A stretch of DNA of 64,000 bases from VAXT01 sp963774625 (GTDB taxonomy: Bacteria; Actinomycetota; Thermoleophilia; Gaiellales; Gaiellaceae): NCBI GenBank assembly GCA_963774625.1, contig CAVZFQ010000015.1, positions 124,001 through 188,000 of the forward strand, given 5' to 3'. The position numbers and the translations under genes are program-made. The notes beneath the pieces were generated by a model that was given only the letters and a program-made list of their open reading frames with translations, did no database searches and had not been told where the DNA came from. This document shows positions 1 to 10,630 of this stretch, piece after piece. The stretch's first letter is position 1; the number at the start of each line of letters is the position of its first letter.

Positions 1-126
1 GAGCACGGCATCGACGTCCTCGAGCACGCGCGCCGGAATCGAGGTCCGCTCGGCCAGCGTCTCGCCGTCGTCGACGAGCGCGCTCGTCGCCACGCCGGTG
101 GCCGTGTCGAACGCGAGGATCAGCAC
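1..126 (-). CDS. tsaB: TsaB, N-terminal part (cut by window edge)
   Basis: Only the first 42 codons lie in the window. They read as an ASKHA-type N-terminus (LILAFDTATG, then a short strand and DDGE), which is how TsaB, the non-catalytic partner of TsaD in tRNA t6A37 synthesis, begins. The GTG start at 126-124 overlaps the tsaE stop codon, so the two are translationally coupled, and tsaE-tsaB is a classic pair. With only 42 residues the call rests on this start and on the neighbour. Confidence 0.82.
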   Translation of the reverse strand, partial: MLILAFDTATGVATSALVDDGETLAERTSIPARVLEDVDAVL

Positions 127-530
127 GGCTGCACCGAGATCGTCCTCTTGTCCTCGCCCGCGTGGCTCAGGCGGACCCGAAACCGTGGGTCCGGCAACGC
201 AGTTCCGGCAGCCTCCGGCCACTCGACGAAGCAGACCGCGCCGTCGAAGTACGGCTCGAGGTCGCCCCATTCCGCCGGAGACACCCCTTCGAATCGATAC
301 AGGTCGAGGTGAGACACGTCCACACGGCCACGGTAGCGATGGCCGACGGTGAAAGTCGGGCTTGTCACCGGCCCCTCGACGCCGAGCGCCCGGCAGGCGC
401 CGCGGACGAAGGTCGTCTTCCCGGAGCCGAGCTCTCCCGACACCGTGACGACGTCCCCGGGTAGCAGCTCCGCTGCCACGCCGGCGGCGATGCGCTCGGT
501 CTCCTCGGGCGAGGAGGAATCGTGCTCCAT
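120..530 (-). CDS. tsaE: tRNA t6A37 biosynthesis ATPase TsaE
   Basis: 136 residues, normal for the family. The P-loop GELGSGKT is at residues 32-39 and is followed by the TSPTF segment that is diagnostic of TsaE; further on come the HLDLYR and FVEWPE motifs. TsaE is the ATPase that resets the TsaBD complex, which adds threonylcarbamoyl to A37 of ANN-decoding tRNAs in the cytoplasm. The gene is followed at once by tsaB (overlapping). ATG start, no ribosome binding site, and a TAGAGT box six bases upstream, so probably a leaderless message. Confidence 0.94.
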   Translation of the reverse strand: MEHDSSSPEETERIAAGVAAELLPGDVVTVSGELGSGKTTFVRGACRALGVEGPVTSPTFTVGHRYRGRVDVSHLDLYRFEGVSPAEWGDLEPYFDGAVCFVEWPEAAGTALPDPRFRVRLSHAGEDKRTISVQPC

Positions 531-536
531 GCCTCG

Positions 537-542
537 ACTCTA
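537..542 (-). promoter_or_regulatory. -10 box for tsaE (leaderless)
   Basis: TAGAGT on the minus strand, six bases from the tsaE ATG. A start point 6-7 bases downstream would fall on the start codon. The box overlaps the stop codon of the glycosylase gene. Confidence 0.45.
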
Positions 543-1179
543 GAAGAGGCCCAGCTGCACAGCGGGCTCCGCCACGAGCACAGGCGCGGGCTCCGGCGGA
601 GGGGCGTTCACGCGGCCGATCAGCTCCGGGAGCCGCCGGAAATCCTCCTCGAGCACGTTGAGCATCGCCGGCGTGTAGAGCGCGGCTGCGGGGTGGTAGA
701 TCGGATAGAGCAGCACGCTGCGGCCGCCGAGCGTGACTTCCTGCTCCTGGCCGTGGACGCGGGTGATGCCGAGCTGCTTGCCCGAGAGGAGCTTGGTCGC
801 GAAGTTGCCGAGCGTCGCGACCACCTTCGGCTCGATGAGCGCGACCTGGCGGAAGAGATGCCCCTCGCAGGCCTCGATCTCGTCGGGCTGCGGATCGCGG
901 TTTCCCGGCGGGCGGCACTTGAGAACGTTCGCGATGTAGACGTCCTCGCGCGTGAGCCCGATCCCCGCGAGCAACTTGTCGAGCAGCTTCCCGGCCTGGC
1001 CGACGAACGGGAAGCCCTGCTTGTCCTCGTGGAAGCCCGGGAGCCTCCCCGACGAACATCAGGTCGGCGTTGGGATCCCCCACGCCGAAGACGACCTGCG
1101 TCCGGCCCTCGGCGAGACGGCAGCGCGTGCAGGCCGAGACCTCGGCTCCATAGATCTCGAGGGCGCTATCCGCAGCCAC
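540..1179 (-). CDS. Family 4 uracil-DNA glycosylase (one frameshift)
   Basis: The rebuilt protein of about 212 residues has the CTRC pair near residue 20, GEAPG, then LKCRPPGNRD, a later EACEGHL and YHPAA near the C-terminus. The four cysteines are the [4Fe-4S] ligands of family 4 UDGs, which excise uracil from deaminated DNA. The GTG start at 1179 overlaps the end of the zinc-ribbon gene by 14 bases. The frame breaks near 1036-1042, where a C/G run (gcccggg on the plus strand) is one base too long. Deleting one base joins GEAPG to FHEDKQGFPFVGQAG, so I read this as sequence error, not a pseudogene. It is probably transcribed with the FmdB gene. Confidence 0.85.
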
Positions 1180-1378
1180 AGCTTCCGCCGCAACATCCGC
1201 CCCCGGCTGACCTACCGCCGAAGCTCGGCTGCTCGGCGGTGCCGACTGCTGCGAACACGGAGAACTGCTTGCGCACGTTCGAGGCCTCGCAGTCCGGGCA
1301 ATTCACGGCCTCGCCGTTCCGGACGAGCTCCTCGAAGTGCGACTCGCACTCCATGCACACGTACTCGTAGATCGGCAT
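1166..1378 (-). CDS. FmdB-family zinc ribbon protein
   Basis: 70 residues. It begins MPIYEYVC and carries two CxxC knuckles (CMEC and CPDC) that form a single zinc ribbon. The tail is rich in Gly and Cys (GGGCCGGSCGCG), as is usual in the family. The function is not established; these proteins are sometimes described as regulators. A TAAACT box lies nine bases before the ATG. Confidence 0.85.
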   Translation of the reverse strand: MPIYEYVCMECESHFEELVRNGEAVNCPDCEASNVRKQFSVFAAVGTAEQPSFGGRSAGGGCCGGSCGCG

Positions 1379-1387
1379 CGCCGCGGC

Positions 1388-1393
1388 AGTTTA
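1388..1393 (-). promoter_or_regulatory. -10 box for the zinc-ribbon/UDG genes
   Basis: TAAACT on the minus strand, nine bases upstream of the ATG at 1378. No Shine-Dalgarno sequence lies between box and start. Confidence 0.4.
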
Positions 1394-1415
1394 GGCCGCG
1401 CTTCGGACACAACGC

Positions 1416-1461
1416 AAAAGAGAAGCGGGGCCGACCTTCTGCGGCCAGAGGCCGGCCCCGT
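1416..1461 (-). terminator. Rho-independent terminator
   Basis: Arms 1426-1433 and 1453-1460 are perfect 8-bp complements (CGGGGCCG/CGGCCCCG). In the minus direction the hairpin is followed by a T-rich run (CTTCTCTTTT). It sits 20 bases past the stop of the exported-protein gene, which it should terminate. Confidence 0.7.
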
Positions 1462-1480
1462 CTTGTTAGCCGCTGGGCGG

Positions 1481-1908
1481 CTAAGCCTTGACCTCCACGA
1501 CCGCGGTCTCCGACTTCATGTCGAAACCGCCCTTCGACGCGTAGAGGAAGATCCCCTCGAGCTCGAGCAAGGACGTCGAGCGGCCCGTCATGCGGGCGGC
1601 GAAGACACTGTCTCCGGCAGAGAGGATCAGGCGCCGTGCACGTCGGTCATGCCGAACGACGATTCCACGGAAGCGAACCTGGGAGACGCGGCCCTGTCCC
1701 CTGATGGTCGCTGCGGCGTACGTTCCGTCCGGCAGCGTGCGCGCGTTGACCGCGACACGTTGCCCGACGCGCAGGCGCCTGAACTTGGAAGGTGCGCGCA
1801 CGGTCCGAACGGATCCGCGCGTCACCGTGACGACAGCCTTGCGCTTCGCATCTTTCGCGAGCCGCGGCAGTGACCAGCGCGGCGTGCGAGCACAAGGGCT
1901 CTCTTCAT
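1481..1908 (-). CDS. Small exported protein with OB-like repeats (two frameshifts)
   Basis: The ATG at 1908 has a good ribosome binding site (AGGGAGAG about nine bases upstream), but its frame fails after some 28 codons. Deleting one base near 1880-1900 and one near 1853-1862 joins MKRALVLAAALVTAAA, a clean signal peptide, to the main frame. The rebuilt protein has about 141 residues. The mature part has two similar beta-rich units (VTVTRGSVRTV, then VSQVRFRGIVVRHD) and resembles DUF5666-type OB folds, without a known function. The uninterrupted frame extends upstream to 2023, but that lacks both signal peptide and binding site. The family call is tentative; the rebuilt start is well supported. 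Confidence 0.65.
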
Positions 1909-2016
1909 AAGTTTTTCTCTCCCTTACTTGCCCGGCGTGCCGCAGTTCCGCACGGGCCTGCTCCCCTTTTGCACTCTCCCTATCGGCAGATTGGGGTAGG
2001 GCTATCTCCCCCGTTG

Positions 2017-2045
2017 TAGTCACTCGATCGAGCTTGATCTAGAAT
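2017..2045 (+). promoter_or_regulatory. Promoter of the pantothenate operon
   Basis: TAGTCA (2017-2022), a 17-base spacer, then TAGAAT (2040-2045). The spacer holds the perfect 10-base palindrome CTCGATCGAG (2023-2032), a typical operator position. The ATG at 2044 lies inside the -10 box, so translation must begin later. Confidence 0.55.
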
Positions 2046-2085
2046 GCGTTTGCCCGGTATCCGCTACGGAACTGGAGCTAAGAAC

Positions 2086-2754
2086 GTGAAAAGAGTGAAC
2101 GTCGTCGGTCGGGGCCGAGTCGGCTCCGCGATTGCCGCCCGCCTGGCCGAGCGGGGCGTCGAGCTGCGCGAAGAAGGCGCAGAGCTCGTGCTGCTCTGCG
2201 TGCCGGACCGCGAGCTTGCGGGGGTCGCCGCCGAGATCGCGCCCGGGCCCTGGGTCGCCCATGTGAGCGGCGGCACACCGCTCTCGGCTCTCGACCCGCA
2301 CGAGCGGCGCTTCGGTCTCCACCCGCTGCAAACGTTCACGCGCGCGCGAGGAGCCGAGCAGCTCGACGGCGCCTACGCGGCGGTCAGCGCGGAAGGGCCC
2401 GAGGCGCTCGCTGCCGGTTTCGAGCTTGCCCGAACGCTGGGGCTGCAGCCCTTCGAGCTCGACGACTCGCTCCGTGCGCTCTACCACGCAGGCGCCGCTG
2501 TCGCCTCGAACTTTCTCGTCACGCTCTTCAGAGCCGCCGCGGAGCTCGTGGAGGCGGCCGGTGCGCCGCCCGAGGCGTTGCTTCCGCTCATGCGCCGGAC
2601 GATCGAGAACGGCTTCGAGCTGACCGGGCCGATCGAGCGCGGCGACTGGGAAACCGTGGAGGCCCACCTCGCCGCGATCCGCGAATCCCATCCCGAGCTC
2701 GAGCCGATGTACCGCGCACTCGCCGATCTGACCGCCGAGAAGGTCGCCCGATGA
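2086..2754 (+). CDS. Rossmann-like DUF2520 dehydrogenase-like protein
   Basis: About 222 residues from the GTG at 2086, which has a GGAG eight bases upstream. The N-terminus is a dinucleotide-binding fold (VVGRGRVGSAIA) followed by LLCVPDRE, FGLHPLQTF and a helical C-terminal DUF2520 domain. It resembles ketopantoate reductase and 6-phosphogluconate-dehydrogenase-like folds. It heads an operon in which it, panC and panB overlap by ATGA, so a role in pantoate synthesis, perhaps replacing PanE, is plausible but inferred. An ATG at 2044 is in frame but lies in the promoter. Confidence 0.8.
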   Translation: MKRVNVVGRGRVGSAIAARLAERGVELREEGAELVLLCVPDRELAGVAAEIAPGPWVAHVSGGTPLSALDPHERRFGLHPLQTFTRARGAEQLDGAYAAVSAEGPEALAAGFELARTLGLQPFELDDSLRALYHAGAAVASNFLVTLFRAAAELVEAAGAPPEALLPLMRRTIENGFELTGPIERGDWETVEAHLAAIRESHPELEPMYRALADLTAEKVAR

Positions 2755-3516
2755 AGGTCACCCGCACGATCGCCGAGCTCCGAGCGGCGCTTCCTCCCGG
2801 CTCGATCGGACTGGTTCCGACCATGGGCGCCTATCACGAGGGTCATCTCTCACTGTTCCGTGCGGCCGGTGAGGAGTGCGACGTCGTCGTCGTCAGCCTG
2901 TTCGTCAACCCCGCGCAGTTCGGAGCGGGCGAGGACCTGGACCGCTATCCGCGCGACGAGGAACGAGACCTGCCGCTGGCCGAGGAGACTGGGGTCGACG
3001 TGGTGTTCGCACCGTCGGGGGAAGAGATGTACCCGGCCGGCTACCAGACGTGGGTCGACGTCGGCGAGCTCGGCGCCTCGCCTCGAAGGCGAGCATCGCC
3101 CCGGACACTTTCGCGGCGTGGCGACGGTCTGCCTGAAGCTCTTCAACATCGTCCGTCCCGAGCGCGCGTACTTCGGCCAGAAGGACGCGCAACAGGCCGC
3201 GGTCGTCAAGCGGCTCGTCGAGGACCTCAACCTCGGCGTCCTGATCCGCGTGCTCCCGACGGTGCGCGACGACGACGGGCTCGCGCTCTCGTCGCGGAAC
3301 GCATACCTCTCGCCGGCGCAGCGCGAGCAGGCACTGGCCCTCCCCCGCGCCCTCGCGACCAGGGATCCCGACCGTGCGCGCGAGCTCCTGGGTGAACTCG
3401 ACGTGGACTACGTCGAGCTCGCGCAACTCGACGGCCAGCTCGTGCTGGCCGCGGCCGTCCGCGTCGGCAAGACACGACTCATCGACAACGTCGTCATCGA
3501 AGGAGAGAACACATGA
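2751..3516 (+). CDS. panC: Pantothenate synthetase PanC (one frameshift)
   Basis: PanC joins pantoate and beta-alanine using ATP, the last step of pantothenate synthesis. The N-terminal frame shows PTMGAYHEGH (the HxGH-type nucleotide motif) and FVNPAQF. The C-terminal frame shows GVATVCLKLFN, YFGQKDAQQ and LSSRNAYL. The frame breaks near 3072-3080; deleting one base there yields VGELAPRLEGEHRPGHFRG, the expected text. The rebuilt protein is about 254 residues, slightly short at the C-terminus. Start and stop overlap the neighbours by ATGA. Confidence 0.88.
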
Positions 3517-4382
3517 GCACACCCCCGCCCGGCAAGCTGGCACTCCCCGAGCTCGGCGCGATGAAGCGCCGCGGCGAAAAGATCGTGATGGTCACGGCGT
3601 ACGACGCACCCGGCGCGCGCTTCGCCGAGGATGCAGGCGTCGACGTGATCCTCGTCGGCGATACAGCGGCCATGGTCGTCCTCGGGCACGAGGGCACGAC
3701 GGTGCCCGTGACGATGGACGAGATGCTGTTCCTGACGCGCGCGGTCGCGCGTGGGGCCCGGCGCCCGGTCGTGATCGGAGACATGCCCTTCGGCTCGTAC
3801 CAGGTGTCTGACGAGGACGCGCTCCGGAATGCGATCCGGTTCGTCAAGGAGGCCGGCGCCGACGCGGTCAAGCTCGAGGGAGCGGGCCCGTCGCTCTCGC
3901 GGGTGCGGACGATCGTCGAGGCCGGGATCCCGGTCATGGGTCACGTCGGCCTGACGCCTCAGTCGGCGACGATGCTCGGAGGCTTCAAGACCCAGGGCAA
4001 GACGGCCGGCGCTGCGCAGGCGCTGGTCGAAGCCGCAATCGCGCTGGAGGAGGCCGGGTGCTTCTCCGTCGTGCTCGAAGCCGTTCCGTCGCCGGTTGCC
4101 GCCGAGGTCACGAGCCGGCTCTCGGTGCCGACGATCGGCATCGGCGCAGGCCCGGACTGCGACGGCCAGGTGCTCGTCTACCACGACCTGCTCGGCCTCA
4201 CCGAGGGCCACCTGCCGCGCTTCGTGAAGCGCTACGCCAACCTCTCGCGGGAGATCCGCGACGCGATCGAGGCCTATGCGGCCGACGTGCGAGCCGGCAC
4301 CTTCCCCGACGCGGAGCACGCGTACACGATGGACGAGGAGGAGCGCGAGCGCTTCGAGCTCGAAAGCGCCTCGAACGAGTAG
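3513..4382 (+). CDS. panB: 3-methyl-2-oxobutanoate hydroxymethyltransferase PanB
   Basis: 289 residues, intact. PanB adds a hydroxymethyl group from methylenetetrahydrofolate to 2-oxoisovalerate to make ketopantoate. Motifs include MVTAYDAPGARFAE, DVILVGDTAAMVVLGH, GDMPFGSY, GHVGLTPQ and IGIGAGPDCDGQ. The start overlaps the panC stop (ATGA). The C-terminus ends in an acidic tail. Confidence 0.97.
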   Translation: MSTPPPGKLALPELGAMKRRGEKIVMVTAYDAPGARFAEDAGVDVILVGDTAAMVVLGHEGTTVPVTMDEMLFLTRAVARGARRPVVIGDMPFGSYQVSDEDALRNAIRFVKEAGADAVKLEGAGPSLSRVRTIVEAGIPVMGHVGLTPQSATMLGGFKTQGKTAGAAQALVEAAIALEEAGCFSVVLEAVPSPVAAEVTSRLSVPTIGIGAGPDCDGQVLVYHDLLGLTEGHLPRFVKRYANLSREIRDAIEAYAADVRAGTFPDAEHAYTMDEEERERFELESASNE

Positions 4383-4393
4383 ACCGCAAGCGG

Positions 4394-5053
4394 CTAGGGA
4401 ATCGCCTGGAGGCCGAGAAGCACAGCTACGAGAAGTGCCGCCAGTCCCGCCGCCAGCACCACGGTTGCGACGGCCCGCGCCAGCGACCAGCCGTGCACTG
4501 CGCGCGTTCCTATGACCAGCAGCGCGACCGACCAGACCCCGAAGGCGAGGGCCAGGACTTCGAAGACGGTGTCCCCCGTGCCCGAGTCGTCGCCTCCTGA
4601 GCGGAACACGTCGCCGCCGTAGACCGCAAGCCGAACCGGCCAGACGAACAGCAGCAGGAGCACGAGCGGCGCCGCGGCGTAGGCGAGCACGTGGCGCGCC
4701 CGGCGGTAGCTGCCGTTGCTGCCGAGCAGGCCGCCGGCGGCGAGCAGGAGCACGCCGCCCAGCCAGTACACGATCAGCCCATAGATGGCTCCGCCGAGGA
4801 AGGCCCAGACCGCGACCTCGAGGCTGTCGAAGGTCGGATCGTCGGAGACCCGGCCGGCGATGGTCGTCGACAGCACACCTGCAATCCCGGCCAGGAAGAT
4901 GATCGCCAGGATCGGCTCCTGGCGCGCCTGGGTGGCCTCTGCCGATTCGTCGCGCAGGGCCGTGAAGACGGCGGTGGGGCTCTGGAAGATCGCGAGCGTG
5001 CGCAGCCACCATTCGCGCTGCCGGGAGGGTGCGGGCTCGGCCGCCGCGTTCAT
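4394..5053 (-). CDS. Yip1-family membrane protein
   Basis: 219 residues with about five membrane segments. The start (FQSPTAVFTALRDE) is the amphipathic region typical of bacterial Yip1-domain proteins, followed by LAIIFLAGIAGVL and later hydrophobic spans. Function unknown. It is convergent with panB and divergent from the 2H phosphoesterase. A TACGCT box lies six bases from the ATG. Confidence 0.72.
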   Translation of the reverse strand: MNAAAEPAPSRQREWWLRTLAIFQSPTAVFTALRDESAEATQARQEPILAIIFLAGIAGVLSTTIAGRVSDDPTFDSLEVAVWAFLGGAIYGLIVYWLGGVLLLAAGGLLGSNGSYRRARHVLAYAAAPLVLLLLFVWPVRLAVYGGDVFRSGGDDSGTGDTVFEVLALAFGVWSVALLVIGTRAVHGWSLARAVATVVLAAGLAALLVAVLLGLQAIP

Positions 5054-5059
5054 GCCCGG

Positions 5060-5069
5060 AGCGTACTGT
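5060..5069. promoter_or_regulatory. Overlapping divergent -10 boxes
   Basis: TACGCT on the minus strand (5060-5065) is six bases from the Yip1-like ATG. TACTGT on the plus strand (5064-5069) is seven bases from the GTG at 5077. The boxes share two bases, so the promoters should compete. Confidence 0.45.
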
Positions 5070-5076
5070 CTGCCCC

Positions 5077-5577
5077 GTGCCGCGCAGCGCGCTCATCGTC
5101 GCCGTCCCCGAGGCGGAGCCGCTCGTCCACGAGTGGCGGATGCGCTATGACAATGCAGAGCTCGGCATTCCGGCGCATGTCACGTTGCTGTTCCCGTTCG
5201 TCCCCGCGGAGGAGATCGGGGAGGAGCTGGTCGCGGAGCTACGCGACCTCTTCGCCGAGCAGCCGGCCTTCTCGTTCACCCTGGCGCGCGTCGCGCGGTT
5301 CTCGGACGTCGCGTGGCTCGCACCTGACCCCTCCGATCCGTTCCGCCGACTCACCGAACTGATCTCTTCGCGATACCCCGACTATCCACCGTACGAGGGG
5401 ATCCACGAAGAGGTCCTGCCGCACCTCACCGTGGCCATGGGCGACTCCGCTCTCCAGGACGAGGTCGAGGCGGCACTCACCGCGCACCTGCCGATTGGCG
5501 CCCACGCGGGCGAAGTGACGCTGCTCGTCGAGGACGAGTCTGACAACTGGTCTGAGTCCGAGCGCTTCCCGCTCGAG

Positions 5578-5581
<4 letters not shown>
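5077..5581 (+). CDS. 2'-5' RNA ligase family (2H phosphoesterase), end uncertain
   Basis: Two HxT motifs, HVTLLF near residue 31 and HLTVAM near residue 119, mark the two-histidine phosphoesterase fold (LigT/CPDase-like). The actual substrate is unknown. The recognisable protein ends at SERFPL, where the family normally stops. As written, however, the frame stays open to 6567, antisense to uvrA. Deleting one base near the end would bring in TAG at 5579-5581, overlapping the uvrA stop as CTAG, exactly like two other convergent pairs here. I therefore place the end at 5581 (about 167 residues). GTG start. Confidence 0.72.
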
Positions 5582-8418
<2,837 letters not shown>

Positions 8419-8427
8419 AACCGACCC

Positions 8428-8433
8428 AGTTTA
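8428..8433 (-). promoter_or_regulatory. -10 box for uvrA
   Basis: TAAACT on the minus strand, nine bases from the ATG, with no ribosome binding site. I saw no LexA-type operator around it. Confidence 0.4.
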
Positions 8434-8468
8434 GCCAGCGGCATCGGTCGAACAAGTGTTCGGTTTGG

Positions 8469-8897
8469 CTACGAGGCGAGGCGTTCGACGAGCCGGCAGA
8501 CCTCTTTCGGCTCGGCGATGTTCCCGACGGCCAGCGGGCCGACGACGATCGTGCCGTAGCCGAGCAGCTGGCCCAGAAGGGACTGGTCGACCTCGACGGC
8601 GTCGACCGCCTGCAGGCGAACGGCCTTCGCCCGTCGGTGCAGCGTGCCGTTGACGACGTAGACCTTCTCCGTCGTCACGACGAAGCGCGTTCGCTCCCAC
8701 GTCCACACCGCGCGGAGGACGAGCAGCGCAGCGGCCGTGACCAGGAGCGCGCCGAGGCCTCCGGCGATCACGCCGGGGAGCCTGAAGAGCGCGATCCCGA
8801 TCGCCAGCACGAGAGCCGATCGCACCAGCGGGCGCACGAGCACGATCCCATGGCAACGCGCGGTCAGGAAGACGCGCTCGTCTCTTTCAGCGAGCAT
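8469..8897 (-). CDS. PH domain-containing membrane protein (YdbS-like)
   Basis: 142 residues. Two membrane segments near residues 25-65 are followed by a bacterial PH-like (bPH_2) domain with WERTRFVVTTEKVYVVNG and RLQAVDAVEVDQSLLGQLLGYGTI, which is the family pattern. The function is unknown; such proteins sit in the membrane with the PH domain in the cytoplasm. It lies 50 bases upstream of uvrA on the same strand and divergent from the AI-2E transporter. Confidence 0.8.
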   Translation of the reverse strand: MLAERDERVFLTARCHGIVLVRPLVRSALVLAIGIALFRLPGVIAGGLGALLVTAAALLVLRAVWTWERTRFVVTTEKVYVVNGTLHRRAKAVRLQAVDAVEVDQSLLGQLLGYGTIVVGPLAVGNIAEPKEVCRLVERLAS

Positions 8898-8940
8898 GGG
8901 AGCCGCTTCGCCGGGGCGGTCGGTGTTTCCTGCCGGCCCA

Positions 8941-8960
8941 GGGCGGTGAAACTACCGCCC
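8941..8960. repeat. Inverted repeat abutting a start codon
   Basis: Arms GGGCGGT (8941-8947) and ACCGCCC (8954-8960) pair perfectly around a 6-base loop. The second arm ends directly at the ATG of the transporter gene. It could be an operator in the divergent region or a hairpin limiting translation; neither is shown. Confidence 0.4.
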
Positions 8961-10005
8961 ATGGAGGAAACAGCCCGCCGCGCGTTCGTCGCGAGCCTCG
9001 TCATCGGCTCGGTCGTCGTGCTCGCGCTCGCCCTCTGGAAGCTGAAGCTTCTGATCGCCCTGCTCTTCTTCGCGTTCATCATCGCCGCGGCCATGCGCCC
9101 GGGAGTGGAGGCGCTGAAGCCGGATGCGCATCCCACGCGGTGTCGGCGTCCTGCTCCACTACGCAGCGCTGCTCGGGCTCGTCGGCTTGTTGCTCTGGCT
9201 CGTCGTCCCGCGCGCCGTCGATCAGGTGCAAACCGCCCTCGGCGAGGAGAACCTCCAGCAGGAGACGGAGGAGGCGACCGGCTGGAAACGCGATGTGCTG
9301 ACTGGCGTCCAGCAGCGGCTCGAGGAGCTGCCGTCCGCGCGCGAGCTCGTCGACCCTGCTGTCGAGGTGACGGTGATCGGCTTCGAGATCTTCGTCGGCA
9401 TCTTCTTCGTGCTCGCCTGCGCGGCGTACTGGATCTTCGAGCGTGAGCACGCGATCCGGCTGGTCACGTCGCTTCTGCCGCGGCCCCGTCGCAAGGTCGT
9501 GCGCGACACCTGGGACCTGATCGACGCGAAGCTGGGCGCGTACGTTCGCGGCCAGGCCCTGCTGATCACGTTGGTCGCGACGACCCTCTCCTTCTGCTTC
9601 TGGGCGATCGGCCTGCCTTTCTGGCTGCTCGTCGGCGTCTTTGCCGGCTTCGTCGAGATCGTGCCGGTGATTGGACCGCTGACCGCGGGGGCGGTCGCAG
9701 TCGGCGTGGGGTTGACGGAATCGATTCAGCTCGGCATCGCGGCCGGCGTCATCGTGCTCGTCGTCCGGCTGCTGGAGGACTACATCGTGATCCCCAAGGT
9801 GCTCGGCGAGGCAGTCGGGCTCTCTCCGCTGCTCGTCCTCGTGTCGGTGTTCGCCACAGCGGTCCTGTTCGGCGAAGGAGCGGTGCTGTTGGCGATTCCG
9901 TTGGCCGCCGTGCTGGCGACGCTCGTCGACGTGATCGTCCTCGACAAGGATCCCGCCGAGGAAGAGGTGCCGACTGTGCTCTTCCCGGCCCAGGACGCTG
10001 AGTGA
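8961..10005 (+). CDS. AI-2E family transporter (one frameshift)
   Basis: The rebuilt protein has about 347 residues. Paired N-terminal membrane helices lead to the family core (AYVRGQALLITLV, IGLPFWLLVGVFAGFVEIVPVIGP) and EDYIVIPKVLG near the end. The family (TqsA/YdiK/PerM) includes Na+/H+ antiporters and quorum-signal exporters; the substrate cannot be told from sequence. The frame breaks at 9118-9121, where ccgg should be cgg; the repaired text reads VEALKRMRIPRGVGVLLHYAALLG. The stop overlaps the next gene's start (GTGA). Confidence 0.85.
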
Positions 10006-10343
10006 AGGCGCTCCAGGGCGCCAACCTCGCCGTTCGTTTTCTCGTCCTCGAGCTCGGCGCCCTGGCCATCGCCGCCTACTGGGGCTACACGACAGGCGAC
10101 GGCTTGCTGCGCTGGGTGCTCGCGATCGGAGCGCCGCTGCTGGTCGCCGCGGCCTGGGGGCTCTTCGTCTCGCCGAAGGCCAAGGTCGACGTTCCGCGCC
10201 CGGCGCGTTTCGCGATCGAGCTCGCGATTCTCGGAGCCGCGGCCGCGGCTCTCGCGTCGACCGGACACGAAGCACTCGCCGTCGGGTTCGCGGCACTCGC
10301 GGTCCTCAGCGGCTCGTTGAACTACGCGTCGACGAGTAGCTAG
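10002..10343 (+). CDS. YrdB family protein (DUF2568)
   Basis: 113 residues with four predicted membrane helices. The signature parts are the opening NLAVRFLVLELGALAIAAYWG and later FVSPKAKVDVPRPARFAIEL. The family's function is unknown. The GTG start overlaps the transporter stop, so the two are translationally coupled. The stop overlaps that of the opposite gene as CTAG. Confidence 0.82.
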   Translation: MKALQGANLAVRFLVLELGALAIAAYWGYTTGDGLLRWVLAIGAPLLVAAAWGLFVSPKAKVDVPRPARFAIELAILGAAAAALASTGHEALAVGFAALAVLSGSLNYASTSS

Positions 10344-10579
10344 GCCTTGCGCCAGCGGCCGAAGACGAGGCCGCCGAGGGTGAAGCCGAGGCCGAACGTC
10401 CCGAGGGCGAAAGCGCCGACGGTCGCCGACTTGCGAGCGCGCGAGAGACCTTCCCAGCGACCGAGCGCCTCTTCCTCTTCCATCGTCAGAGGCTCGCCAC
10501 GCCGCTTCTTCCGCATGGCGCCGCCCGCCCGCAGCCCGAGATACAGGTCGTCAAAGATCTCGGTTGGCTCTTCCGCCAT
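10340..10579 (-). CDS. Hypothetical 79-residue protein with C-terminal membrane helix
   Basis: I do not recognise a family. The N-terminal half is charged (EEPTEIFDDLYLG, MRKKRRGEPLTMEEEEALGRWEG). The C-terminal third (VGAFALGTFGLGFTLGGLVFG) is a glycine-rich membrane helix ending in RWRKA, which suggests a small anchored protein facing the cytoplasm. A TAGAAT box six bases from the ATG supports real expression. Confidence 0.6.
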   Translation of the reverse strand: MAEEPTEIFDDLYLGLRAGGAMRKKRRGEPLTMEEEEALGRWEGLSRARKSATVGAFALGTFGLGFTLGGLVFGRWRKA

Positions 10580-10585
10580 AACCAG

Positions 10586-10591
10586 ATTCTA
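10586..10591 (-). promoter_or_regulatory. -10 box for the 79-residue protein
   Basis: TAGAAT on the minus strand, six bases from the ATG at 10579; leaderless geometry. Confidence 0.45.
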
Positions 10592-10614
10592 GCTCGTGGT
10601 TCGGCGTCCGCCGT

Positions 10615-10620
10615 TAGCCT
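10615..10620 (+). promoter_or_regulatory. -10 box for the metallophosphoesterase
   Basis: TAGCCT, ten bases from the ATG at 10631, with no ribosome binding site between. Confidence 0.35.
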
Positions 10621-10630
10621 CCTCTCCCCC

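Noticed and set aside
2044..2085. ATG start for the DUF2520 protein at 2044
   Set aside because: The codon lies in the -10 box of the promoter; GTG at 2086 has a binding site and fits the Rossmann start.
3408..5096. 562-codon open frame on the minus strand over panB and the Yip1-like gene
   Set aside because: No recognisable motif; arginine- and alanine-rich shadow in high-GC DNA. panB is certain on the plus strand.
9079..10296. 405-codon minus-strand frame
   Set aside because: Antisense to the AI-2E transporter and YrdB genes; composition is Arg/Asp/Gln rich without domains.
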